NCBI RefSeq assembly: GCF_014696675.1
Contig: NZ_JACJQN010000012.1
Span: 1 to 64,000 of the forward strand
Direction of reading: 5' to 3'
DNA: 64,000 nt
Source: Phormidium tenue FACHB-1052
Lineage (GTDB): Bacteria; Cyanobacteriota; Cyanobacteriia; Phormidesmidales; Phormidesmidaceae
Both the position numbers and the translations under genes were made by a program. Position 1 is the first letter of the stretch; the number at the start of each line of letters is the position of its first letter. Shown piece after piece: positions 17,739 through 25,928 of the stretch. The notes beneath the pieces were generated by a model. It was not told where the DNA came from, did not search any database, and was given only the letters and a program-made list of their open reading frames with translations.

Positions 17739-18284
17739 TTAATCCACCCCGCGCAGTTTGCGGGTGTTATCGTAGAGACTCTGGGCAAGGCCGTCCAACC
17801 GTTGAGAAAGTTTTTCATCAACGATCTTGCCCTGATCGTCAAAGGCTTGCCAAGCCTGGCCGATCGCCACCTGTTCGGGCACTACCCAGGTGTGCACCCA
17901 GCGCAGAATGGTACGCAGGTCGTTGAGGGCGTTGTTGTTGGACTGACCGCCGAGAATGCTGACTGCCCCAGCTACTTTGCCGTCGAGCTGGTCAAAACTC
18001 ATCAGGTCTAGGGCGTTCTTGAGCACGCCGCTGACGCTGCCGTGGTACTCGGGGGTAACCAGCACAAAGCCGTCAGCTTCGAGAAACGCCTGGCGCAGAC
18101 GCTCTACGTCAGGGTGGTCAGGATAATCTTTGCCGCCGTGACAGAGGGGCAGGTTCATCTCGCGTAGGTCGAGTTGCTCAACGTCAGCTCCGAGGGCGCC
18201 AAGGCGATCGCACACCAGCCCCAGCGCCAGCTGACTATAGGAGTTGGGCCGCAAACTCCCGGCGATACCGACAAACTTCACCAC
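17739..18284 (-). CDS. NADPH-dependent FMN reductase family protein
   Basis: 181-residue flavodoxin-like protein. GSLRPNSYSQLAL at 8-20 forms the FMN phosphate loop, and TPEYHGSVSGVLKNALD at about 79-95 is the second FMN-binding signature of the NADPH-dependent FMN reductase/chromate-quinone reductase family. It is expected to transfer electrons from NAD(P)H through FMN to quinones, azo compounds or metals; the natural substrate is not evident. An AGGAGGTATGC-type SD (AGCAGGAGGTATGCAGTG on the minus strand) supports the start at 18284. Confidence 0.85.
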   Translation of the reverse strand: MVKFVGIAGSLRPNSYSQLALGLVCDRLGALGADVEQLDLREMNLPLCHGGKDYPDHPDVERLRQAFLEADGFVLVTPEYHGSVSGVLKNALDLMSFDQLDGKVAGAVSILGGQSNNNALNDLRTILRWVHTWVVPEQVAIGQAWQAFDDQGKIVDEKLSQRLDGLAQSLYDNTRKLRGVD

Positions 18285-18554
18285 TGCATACCTCCTGCTC
18301 GCTTAAGCATAATCGTAATGACTTCAGGTTAATAAGGATTGTCACGATTTGTCAACTAGTCCACGCTCTCTCGATCAGCTTTGCTAAAGCTCTTCTCAAT
18401 AAAACGTCCTCCAACAAAACGGCCATGCCCCACGGTTAATCGGCTATAGTGACGGCAAATTACCCCGCCGGTTGCCTTGGGTAAACCCTCACCAAACTCC
18501 CTCGAATGCGTTCGAGCCGTTGGCCCGCCGCTGGCGACCCCGGCTGCCGTTCCC

Positions 18555-19520
18555 TTGAGCCCGCTCACCATTGGGGGCGAAATGATTCCATTGGGTAAGC
18601 GGGTGCGGCTCGACCTGCCAGTGGCTCGCCTGACTACCGGCACCATGATGTCGCTGCCGGTGACGGTGATCAGCGGCAAAAAGCCGGGGCCACGCCTCTG
18701 GCTCAGTGCCGCCATTCACGGCGACGAGCTCAACGGAGTCGACGTCATTCGCCGGATTGCTAAGTCGCTTAGGCCCAATCGCCTGGCTGGATCAGTGATT
18801 GCGGTGCCGGTGGTGAACATTTTTGGCCTGCTAGAACAATCCCGCTACCTGCCCGATCGCCGCGATCTCAACCGCGCCTTCCCCGGCTCGGCGCGGGGCT
18901 CAATGGCCAGTCGCCTAGCGAATTTGTTTATGAAAGAGGTGGTCAGCCAGTGTACCCACGGCATTGACCTGCATACGGCTGCGATTCACCGAGTTAACCT
19001 GCCCCAGGTGCGGGCCGACCTCAACAATCCGGCCACCTATGACTTCGCCAGAGCCTTTGGAGCACCGGTGATCATCCACTCCTCCCACCGCGATGGCTCG
19101 CTGCGCCAGGCGGCGGCAAAGCGGAAAATCCCGACCCTGCTCTACGAAGGGGGCGAAGCGCTGCGGTTTGACGAAGCCGCCATTCAAACCGGGGTAGACG
19201 GCATTTACCGGGTGATGGCCTACCTGGGCATGTATACGCCACCGGCCATGGACCAGCCATCAACGTTAGAAGTGCGCGAGACTCGCTGGGTCCGGGCCTC
19301 TCGCGGCGGCATCTGGCACCGATCGGTTTCCCTGGGCGATGAAGTCAAGCAGCGCCAGCCCCTGGGCTTTATCAGCGATACCTTTGGCGACAAGCCAATG
19401 CAGGTGCGCAGCCCCATGGCCGGTATTGTGATTGGCCACGGCCAAAACCCGTTGGTCAATCAGGGCGATGCTCTGGTTCACGTCGCCAGCGTCAAGGCAG
19501 CGATCGAGCAAGAACAGTAG
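18555..19520 (+). CDS. Succinylglutamate desuccinylase/aspartoacylase family protein
   Basis: About 321 residues from TTG 18555. The zinc site is recognisable: AAIHGDELNG (His and Glu ligands), RDLNRAFPGS with the substrate-binding Arg/Asn, and HGIDLHTAA with the third ligand. The C-terminal beta-domain has VRSPMAGIVIGHGQNPLVNQ. The family removes acyl groups from amino acids or related amides; the substrate here is unknown. Start is uncertain: the frame is open from TTG 18477, but conserved sequence begins at PLTIGGEMIPLG, so TTG 18555 or ATG 18582 (with GGGGG upstream) are more likely. It is followed after 36 bases by the DNA ligase gene, so co-transcription is possible. Confidence 0.82.
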   Translation: MSPLTIGGEMIPLGKRVRLDLPVARLTTGTMMSLPVTVISGKKPGPRLWLSAAIHGDELNGVDVIRRIAKSLRPNRLAGSVIAVPVVNIFGLLEQSRYLPDRRDLNRAFPGSARGSMASRLANLFMKEVVSQCTHGIDLHTAAIHRVNLPQVRADLNNPATYDFARAFGAPVIIHSSHRDGSLRQAAAKRKIPTLLYEGGEALRFDEAAIQTGVDGIYRVMAYLGMYTPPAMDQPSTLEVRETRWVRASRGGIWHRSVSLGDEVKQRQPLGFISDTFGDKPMQVRSPMAGIVIGHGQNPLVNQGDALVHVASVKAAIEQEQ

Positions 19521-19556
19521 GATGAGCACAGCGACGCCCGCCCATCCCGCTAGACC

Positions 19557-21248
19557 ATGCAGCGATTTACCCAGCTTTTTTCGGATATAGATGCGACCAC
19601 CTCGACCAATGAGAAGGTGCGATCGCTGCAAGCCTACTTTCAAGAAGCCGAACCCGCCGACAAAGTCTGGGCGCTCTATCTGCTGCTGGGCAAAACCCGC
19701 CGCCGCATGGTGACCTCGCGGACGCTGCGGGACGTATTCTTGCAGATTTCCGACATTCCCGAATGGTTGTTTAAGGACTGCTACGCCCAGGTGGGCGACT
19801 CAGCGGAGGTGATTGCGCTGCTGCTGCGGGATGTGGATCTGCCCAGCCAGTCCTTGGCGGCTGGGGTTTCTAAAGGAGAGGGCAGCCAAACTAGCGACGT
19901 TTCCGCTAGGGGCGCACAGCCCTCTCAGGCAGATCGCCCCCCCTCTATTTCGCTGCACCAGTGGATGGAGGACGTTATTCCCATGTATAAAGCCATGGAG
20001 ACCGACGATGAACGGCGCGATTTGATTGTCTCCTGGTGGGCGGCACTGGACAATACCGGGATCTTTGTACTCAACAAGATTCTCACTGGAGCCTTTCGGG
20101 TCGGTGCATCGGCAAAGCTGGTGATCAAGGGCCTCGCTGCTGCCACGGGTGTTTCTGAAGCCGTGCTGGCTCACCGGCTGATGGGCGATTTTAGCCCCAC
20201 GGTCGAGTTCTACACCAGCCTGACTAGTGAAGCGGCCACGCAAAATGCTCCCAGCCAGCCCTACCCGTTCTTTTTGGCCACCTCTCTGGACGAAGAAAAA
20301 TTTCAGGGCGAAGACTGCTCCCGCTGGCGGGCGGAGTGGAAGTGGGACGGCATTCGCGCCCAGGTGATTAAGCGGGCCGACCAGGTATTTGTCTGGTCGC
20401 GGGGCGAGGACCTGGTTACAGACCAGTTTCCGGAAGTGGAGGCGATGATGGCCACCTTCCCCAACGGCATTGTGATGGATGGGGAAATTCTCTGTTGGCA
20501 AGACGGCATGCCGCTGTCGTTTAACCACCTGCAAAAGCGCCTAGGCCGCAAGAAAGTCAGCAAAAAGGTAATGGAAGATAGCCCTGTCCACTTCATCGCC
20601 TACGACCTGCTGGAGTACGGCGGCATTGATATTCGAGAGAAAAGCTGGAGCGATCGCACCCAGTCTCTCTCTACCCTGCTGGCTGTGCACACTGCCCCCA
20701 ACCTGCATCAGTCTGTGCCCCTTGAGTTTCAGTCCTTTGCCGAACTGGCAACCCTGCGCCAAAATTCCCGCCAGCAGGGGGCCGAGGGGCTGGTGGTGAA
20801 GGCGATCGACAGCCCCTACCTGGTGGGCCGCAAGCGCGGCTACTGGTGGAAGTACAAGGTCGACCCGATGAGCCTGGATGCGGTGCTGATCTACGCCCAG
20901 GCGGGCAGCGGCAAGCGGGCCAACCTCTTCACCGACTATACCTTTGCCCTCTGGCAGGGCGATACGCTGGTACCCTTCGCCAAAGCCTACAGCGGGCTGG
21001 ACAATGCCGAGATTGACGCGCTGGATAAGTGGATTCGCCGCCACACGACGGAGCGGTTTGGGCCAGTGCGATCGGTCGAGCCGATTCACGTCTTCGAGAT
21101 TGGCTTTGAAGGCATCGCCGCATCGACCCGCCACAAGTCGGGCATTTCGGTGCGCTTTCCCCGCATTCTGCGCTGGCGTAAGGACAAACCTGCGATCGAA
21201 GCCGATACGTTAGAGACTGCTAAAGATATGCTGACAGCTTTTCGCTGA
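19557..21248 (+). CDS. ATP-dependent DNA ligase
   Basis: 563 residues. The N-terminal DNA-binding domain occupies 1-220; the adenylation domain contains motif I EWKWDGIR with the AMP-accepting Lys262, followed by WSRGEDL (motif Ia), VMDGEILCW (III), EGLVVKAI (IV) and WWKYKVDP (V). The OB-fold follows, with RFPRILRWRKDKP near the end (motif VI-like). Length and motifs fit the bacterial LigB/LigC-type ligase linked to damage repair, in addition to the essential NAD-dependent LigA. In many bacteria this ligase sits with a beta-CASP exonuclease and an Lhr helicase; neither is seen here. A region near residues 105-125 (SQTSDVSARGAQPSQADR) looks like a low-conservation insertion. Confidence 0.88.
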   Translation: MQRFTQLFSDIDATTSTNEKVRSLQAYFQEAEPADKVWALYLLLGKTRRRMVTSRTLRDVFLQISDIPEWLFKDCYAQVGDSAEVIALLLRDVDLPSQSLAAGVSKGEGSQTSDVSARGAQPSQADRPPSISLHQWMEDVIPMYKAMETDDERRDLIVSWWAALDNTGIFVLNKILTGAFRVGASAKLVIKGLAAATGVSEAVLAHRLMGDFSPTVEFYTSLTSEAATQNAPSQPYPFFLATSLDEEKFQGEDCSRWRAEWKWDGIRAQVIKRADQVFVWSRGEDLVTDQFPEVEAMMATFPNGIVMDGEILCWQDGMPLSFNHLQKRLGRKKVSKKVMEDSPVHFIAYDLLEYGGIDIREKSWSDRTQSLSTLLAVHTAPNLHQSVPLEFQSFAELATLRQNSRQQGAEGLVVKAIDSPYLVGRKRGYWWKYKVDPMSLDAVLIYAQAGSGKRANLFTDYTFALWQGDTLVPFAKAYSGLDNAEIDALDKWIRRHTTERFGPVRSVEPIHVFEIGFEGIAASTRHKSGISVRFPRILRWRKDKPAIEADTLETAKDMLTAFR

Positions 21249-21321
21249 TAAGCATTGGTCTAGACATCTGTTTATCTATAGTGCTCAGGTTCTGCTCAGA
21301 TCTTTGAAATATCAAAATGGC

Positions 21322-21347
21322 GTGGTGAGTTAGTGTCAACTCACCAC
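21322..21347. terminator. Hairpin between convergent genes
   Basis: GTGGTGAGTT (21322-21331) and AACTCACCAC (21338-21347) form a perfect 10-bp stem with a 6-base loop. It lies between the ends of the ligase gene and the minus-strand propeller gene. No long T-run follows on either strand, so termination is inferred from position and symmetry only. Confidence 0.5.
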
Positions 21348-21376
21348 ACCGACGATCTTCAAATAGAATTTACAGA

Positions 21377-23035
21377 CTAGATACGCCCACGGTCTCTAAA
21401 CACCCAAGCTTCGCCTCCTCCAAATGTCAATTCTCCCAGTCCAATTCCGTCTATGGACTCTCCACGAGAGAGTCTTGCTGTAGAGCCTACTATTTCATGA
21501 AAGCCAGGACTGGTGCTTGTCGCCGCTAGAGAACCACAGAAGGTCAAATCATTGGCAAAACCCGATCCAAGATTATGGAAATTGCGCTCATTGCCAATTT
21601 CGACAAACTGTATAACTGATCGCCTAGAGTTTCCAGCATTAATATTCCCAAGCCCGAAAACATCAAGGCGCTCATGATCCCAAGCAACGGCTGCTAGGGT
21701 GTCATTATCGCTAAGTCGAAAGAATCTTGCTGACTCAGGCCCACGTCCAAGATTGGAAGCTTGCCAGCGATTTCGCCATGAAAACCTAAGGAGATTATTT
21801 GATCGGTCAAGCCCGAAAATATCAATTTCATTATGCTTTCGGGAAGCCGCTGTTATTGTTGATGGGATGATTCTAGTACTCGAGCCCCACGGATTTCCTA
21901 GATTAAACCAGCGCCACCCACCATTATGGGATATTTGTAAGAGGTTACCACTCCCATCAACACCGAAGATATGGAAGACGTCCTCACTCCAAGCACAACC
22001 ACATAAATGGCCTGTTGGAAGCGCATTTCCAGGAAACTGACGGATAAGCCTTTCCCACCGCCATCCTACATTGTTGATGTGCCACTGACGGATAATATTT
22101 CCTGTATTGTTTTCAACAAAAAAGTTGTTTATCAAATACTTGCCAGCACCTCTGTTATGAGTGATCGAGGCTGGTCTGTGCCAACTTGGAATATCGGTGT
22201 CGAACGGCGGTGAATGGGTTAAAACGTCGACTCGCCCAGTCACTTTATCTCCAGATCTCTTATACTCAAGGATGTTACCTGTCAGCCCAACGCTAAATGT
22301 GTGAATAGAGTTGGGTGATGGAGCTACTGCAGCCATTTGGTTTACAACGACTTCTGACAACTCCCAAGAGAAAGTGAGCCTGTATGTCCCCTTAATTTTT
22401 TTCCTTTCGGAGATCTCAATGACAAATCTTTGCTCTGCAGGCGTAGGATTAGCGTCAAATGACGCGATCGCAATTGCCGTATCAGTTACAGGAAAGTAAT
22501 CATTTCCCATATCTGCTAGTGCGCTCGCGAAGAGAGGCTCTATAACACTTGCAACCTTACCAATTGCTGAAGCTATCTTAAATGCAGGCCCTAGAGCACC
22601 AAACACAGAACTAAGAGCAGAATGAATCTTTGCAGACTGCTCACCATAAGTACGAATTACAGGCTCAAATTCTTTAATGTCATCATGGAGGTAGTCCTCT
22701 TCTATCAAGAAGAGATTAACACTTACACTCACTGGAAAAACAGCATCAGATCTAATAAACTTTGAGAAAAGAACTCGATTTTGCCGAAAGCTCCGTCCAT
22801 CCTCATAGTTGCTTCCAAGATCTATCTTGGGAATATTAGTAATGGTCGGATTGCTTTCTCCATGTTGATCTGCAGCAATAGCTCGAAGGCGAATCGCATC
22901 GTTTGCAACCCATTCATTTTCAAGAGGCCAAACACCTTCGTGATCAGTTTCATCAACACATGTTACATCAAGTAGTCTAAGGGACAGTAGCTTGGTAGGA
23001 GCCCCAGGTTGCGTCACAGCGAAGCCAGTTGTCAT
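21377..23035 (-). CDS. Lectin-like beta-propeller protein of unknown function
   Basis: 552 residues. The first 250 residues contain a region with HSALSSVFGALGPAFKIASA and a helical/hydrophobic centre, not recognised. From about 240 on, at least four to five repeats of 45-55 residues occur, each with an Ile/Val-Phe-Gly-Val/Leu-Asp strand and a Gly-Gly-Trp-Arg-Trp motif (DVFHIFGVDGSGNLLQISHN; IDIFGLDRSNNLLRFSW; RLDVFGLGN). This is the look of PLL-type or fungal fucose-lectin beta-propellers, so sugar binding is a reasonable inference. No signal peptide is visible. ATG 23035 is preferred: GGAG lies upstream of it, while the longer TTG-started frame begins inside that SD. GC is lower than the flanks, in keeping with accessory origin. 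Confidence 0.6.
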   Translation of the reverse strand: MTTGFAVTQPGAPTKLLSLRLLDVTCVDETDHEGVWPLENEWVANDAIRLRAIAADQHGESNPTITNIPKIDLGSNYEDGRSFRQNRVLFSKFIRSDAVFPVSVSVNLFLIEEDYLHDDIKEFEPVIRTYGEQSAKIHSALSSVFGALGPAFKIASAIGKVASVIEPLFASALADMGNDYFPVTDTAIAIASFDANPTPAEQRFVIEISERKKIKGTYRLTFSWELSEVVVNQMAAVAPSPNSIHTFSVGLTGNILEYKRSGDKVTGRVDVLTHSPPFDTDIPSWHRPASITHNRGAGKYLINNFFVENNTGNIIRQWHINNVGWRWERLIRQFPGNALPTGHLCGCAWSEDVFHIFGVDGSGNLLQISHNGGWRWFNLGNPWGSSTRIIPSTITAASRKHNEIDIFGLDRSNNLLRFSWRNRWQASNLGRGPESARFFRLSDNDTLAAVAWDHERLDVFGLGNINAGNSRRSVIQFVEIGNERNFHNLGSGFANDLTFCGSLAATSTSPGFHEIVGSTARLSRGESIDGIGLGELTFGGGEAWVFRDRGRI

Positions 23036-23220
23036 CGTTCTTTTCTCCAATATACGTTGATACGCTTGCGAAATCTAAAAGCAGAACAATCTGAGTAAAA
23101 TCTCTCTGAAAAAAACAAGCAAACTTCAGAGCTTTAGATAGTTACTGTCTCCTCTTAATCTTTCTTAGCCATGACCTATATTGCAGGAAACATCTTTTCA
23201 AGAAGGGTTCGGTATTAGAG

Positions 23221-23456
23221 TGCCAGAGTTTATTTCCAAAGACAATGCGACGATCGCCGTACCCGATTGTTAAGCTACCTCTCCTTCTGGGGAAAGTATA
23301 AAAGTCTACCAACTTTGGGTAGAAGCACTTAAGTGAATTTCTAAAATCGCTGTATCTCCTATGGGTAAACAAACGGTTGGTTGACGTGATGGTGCTAAGA
23401 ATGCCAAAATCTGTTTGCAGAGACAATACGACGATCGCCGTACTCGAATGTTAAGC
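23221..23456. repeat. Two copies of an imperfect direct repeat, 180 bases apart
   Basis: Copy A 23221-23276 and copy B 23401-23456 share TGCCA..., then AGACAAT(G/A)CGACGATCGCCGTAC(C/T)CGA(T/A)TGTTAAGC. Copy B lies immediately before the first intact LuxR-type gene, and copy A stands at the same distance before the decayed gene remnant, so the repeat marks the duplicated upstream region of this gene family. The conserved core may hold a promoter or operator, but no equivalent is seen before the gene at 24645. Confidence 0.65.
23294..23400 (+). pseudogene. Decayed 5' end of a third LuxR-type paralogue
   Basis: Frames through this stretch give SEFLKSLYLLWVN, corresponding to NEFLKSLYTLCSL near the start of the intact protein encoded at 23479, with stop codons on either side and preceded by GGAAAGTATAAAAGTCTACC in place of the intact start. 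It is preceded by a copy of the same upstream repeat as the intact gene. I read it as a truncated tandem copy left by unequal recombination. It is non-functional as a protein. Confidence 0.45.
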
Positions 23457-23478
23457 AGTCCTACTTTTTGAAAAAAGT

Positions 23479-24618
23479 GTGGAAACCCTAACAAGTGCAG
23501 ACTGGCAACGCCTTAATGAGTTCTTGAAATCGCTCTACACCCTTTGCAGTCTGGAGGCTTTTCCAGCGCATCTTATGGCAGCCTTGTTAGAGATTGTTCG
23601 TGCAGATACCGCTGGAGTCACCAGTTTCAGCCTGCGTGAAAAAAACTTGCCACGCATTGTCACCTTTCCCGATCCGTCGGTGGGTGTGGCGGCGACAGCG
23701 TTTACTGCGCAGCCTGAAAACTTTTTCTCCCATCCGGTCGCCACTAACTATATTCAGACTTTGGATGGCTCAGCTTTAGCGATCTCAGATTTTTTGAGCG
23801 CGGCAGAACTGTATGTTCAAGCGCCTCTATATTCAGAGTTTCTTCGGCCCGTTGGGATAGAAGACCAGATGGGCATTTACTTTGAACTTCCATCTGGGCT
23901 AAAAACCTGCCAAAAGCTCGACTTGTTTCACCACAGGCAGGAGCATATTAGCCTTATACTCAGCCGCGATCGCCGCAATTTCACCGAGCGCGAGCGCCTC
24001 ATTCTCAACCTCATTCGCCCCCACATTAAGCAGGCTTACGACACCTTGGTTGCCTTTCACCAATTGCATGACCACCTGACCCAGCAGCAATCTGCTACCG
24101 ACCAAACGGCCCTTATTGCCCTATCTGCCTGCGGCACTGTGCAGTGGATCACTCAAAAAGCGGGGGAAATTTTACACCGCTACTTTCCGCCATCCAAAGC
24201 TGCGATCGCTCTGCCCGATTTGTTGCAGCAGTGGGTCGGTCGTCAGTTAGCTATGGTTGCTCAACTAGAGGAGGTTTGTAAATTAGCGCGCCCCTTGAGA
24301 CTTCAGCTAGAGGGACGACGGTTGGCCATTCGTTTTAGCTTTTGCCCTAGGGCTGGGCAGCTTTATCTACTGCTCGAAGAGACTGAGCAAGAACAGTTCT
24401 CGATTGAGGCTCTACAACTTTTGGGCTTAACCAAGCGAGAGTCAGAGGTCTTGTTTTGGGTCGCAAAAGATAAAAGTATGGTGGAGGTAGCCAAGCTGTT
24501 GGGGATGAGCGATCGCACTGCCAAAAAGCACCTAGAACACATCTACGAAAAGTTGGACGTTTCAACCCGCCTCTCTGCTGTTATGTATGCCTTAGAGCAT
24601 CTGGGTATTTTTGTCTGA
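23479..24618 (+). CDS. LuxR-type transcriptional regulator (paralogue 1)
   Basis: 379 residues. The C-terminal 65 residues form a LuxR/FixJ helix-turn-helix (LGLTKRESEVLFWVAKDKSM then VEVAKLLGMSDRTAKKHLEH, IYEKLDVSTRLSAV). The N-terminal 200 residues resemble the GAF/sensor-like domain of a cyanobacterial regulator family, with FPDPSVGVAATAF, HPVATNYIQTLDGSALAISD and SRDRRNFTERERLILNLIRP. The ligand or signal is unknown. The start is GTG; no strong SD. The next gene encodes a close paralogue 27 bases downstream, so the two may be co-transcribed. Likely cytoplasmic. Confidence 0.85.
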   Translation: METLTSADWQRLNEFLKSLYTLCSLEAFPAHLMAALLEIVRADTAGVTSFSLREKNLPRIVTFPDPSVGVAATAFTAQPENFFSHPVATNYIQTLDGSALAISDFLSAAELYVQAPLYSEFLRPVGIEDQMGIYFELPSGLKTCQKLDLFHHRQEHISLILSRDRRNFTERERLILNLIRPHIKQAYDTLVAFHQLHDHLTQQQSATDQTALIALSACGTVQWITQKAGEILHRYFPPSKAAIALPDLLQQWVGRQLAMVAQLEEVCKLARPLRLQLEGRRLAIRFSFCPRAGQLYLLLEETEQEQFSIEALQLLGLTKRESEVLFWVAKDKSMVEVAKLLGMSDRTAKKHLEHIYEKLDVSTRLSAVMYALEHLGIFV

Positions 24619-24644
24619 GCAAAAATATTTCCTTTTAGAGGTTT

Positions 24645-25811
24645 ATGGAAATCCTTACAAATGCAGATTGGCATTGTCTGAACAAATTCTTTAAATCGCT
24701 CTACATTCCTTGCGATCTGGAGACTTTTCCAAAGCGGATCATGGAAGAATTGCCAGAAATTGTCGGTACGGAAGGGACTGGGTTTGTTAGTTTTAGTACT
24801 CGCGATGTAACTTTAAATATTAGTCCTCACAATATAATCTTGCCTCAAATTATTACTTTTCCAGATCCTTCAATTGGCGTGGCAGCAACAGCATTTACTA
24901 CACAGCCTGGAAATTCTTCCTCACATCCTGTAGCAACTAACTACCTTCAGACTCTAGATGGTCAGGCTAAAGCGATTTCTGATTTTTCAATTAAGTCAGA
25001 GTTTTATCGTCAAGAATCTTTGTATAAAAGCTTTCTTGAGAACTTTGGAATACAAGATCAAATGGGAATTTATATTGCTCTTTCCCATGAGCTTAAGACC
25101 TTGCCCACAGTTGATTTATTCTATCGTCAGCAAGAGCATTTAGGTCTAGTAATCAGTCGTGACCGCCGCAACTTCACTGAGCGCGATCGTCTAGTCCTAA
25201 ATCTGATACGCCCTCACCTCAAACAAGCTTACGAAACTCTCGTTGCCTTTGGCCAAGTACATCACCAGCTTTCTGAGCAACAATCTGCTATGGACCAAGC
25301 CGCACTCATTGCCCTATCTGCCAGTGGTGCCGTGCAATGGATGACCCGACAGGCTGGGATGATCTTGCACCGCTACTTTCCGCCATCTAAAGCCCACATC
25401 GCAATGCCTGACCTACTGCAACAGTGGGTCAGTCGTCAGCTTTCCATGTTCGCTCAGTCAAAGGAAGTTTGTCGGTTGGCACGCCCCCTGAGATTTCAGC
25501 TAGAGGGGCGGCGGTTGGTTGTTCGCTTTAGCTACTGCCCAAAGGCCGAGCAGCTTTATCTGCTGCTTGAAGAAACTGAAACAGAGCAATTGTCGGTAGA
25601 GTCGTTGCAATTTTTGGGTTTGACTAAGCGAGAGTCAGAAGTCTTGTTTTGGACAACCAAAGATAAAAGCCCGTTGGAGGTCGCCAAACTGCTGGGCATG
25701 AGCGATCGCACTGTCAAAAAGCACTTTGAGCACATCTACGAGAAATTTGGCGTTCAAACCCGCCTCTCCGCAGTCATGTATGCCCTAGAGCATCTGGGCA
25801 TTTTTAGCTAA
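24645..25811 (+). CDS. LuxR-type transcriptional regulator (paralogue 2)
   Basis: 388 residues, same architecture as the protein encoded just upstream: N-terminal sensor-like region (MEILTNADWHCLNKFFKSLY) and LuxR HTH at the end (LGLTKRESEVLFWTTKDKSP, GMSDRTVKKHFEHIYEKFGV). Similarity is high throughout, with the HTH nearly identical, so both may bind related sites. An eight-residue-longer N-terminal part (NISPHNIILPQIITFPDPS) distinguishes it. The N-terminal half is more AT-rich than the C-terminal half, suggesting uneven divergence or gene conversion of the HTH half. Confidence 0.85.
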   Translation: MEILTNADWHCLNKFFKSLYIPCDLETFPKRIMEELPEIVGTEGTGFVSFSTRDVTLNISPHNIILPQIITFPDPSIGVAATAFTTQPGNSSSHPVATNYLQTLDGQAKAISDFSIKSEFYRQESLYKSFLENFGIQDQMGIYIALSHELKTLPTVDLFYRQQEHLGLVISRDRRNFTERDRLVLNLIRPHLKQAYETLVAFGQVHHQLSEQQSAMDQAALIALSASGAVQWMTRQAGMILHRYFPPSKAHIAMPDLLQQWVSRQLSMFAQSKEVCRLARPLRFQLEGRRLVVRFSYCPKAEQLYLLLEETETEQLSVESLQFLGLTKRESEVLFWTTKDKSPLEVAKLLGMSDRTVKKHFEHIYEKFGVQTRLSAVMYALEHLGIFS

Positions 25812-25928
25812 ACCAGGTTCATTGGGGACAACGCTCCGGTTCGGGTTGAGTCTACAGTTGAACTCCCATTAAGATGCTGCTCATAATGAAATCGGCGATC
25901 GCCTGGACCAAGAAGTAGTCGCATTAAT

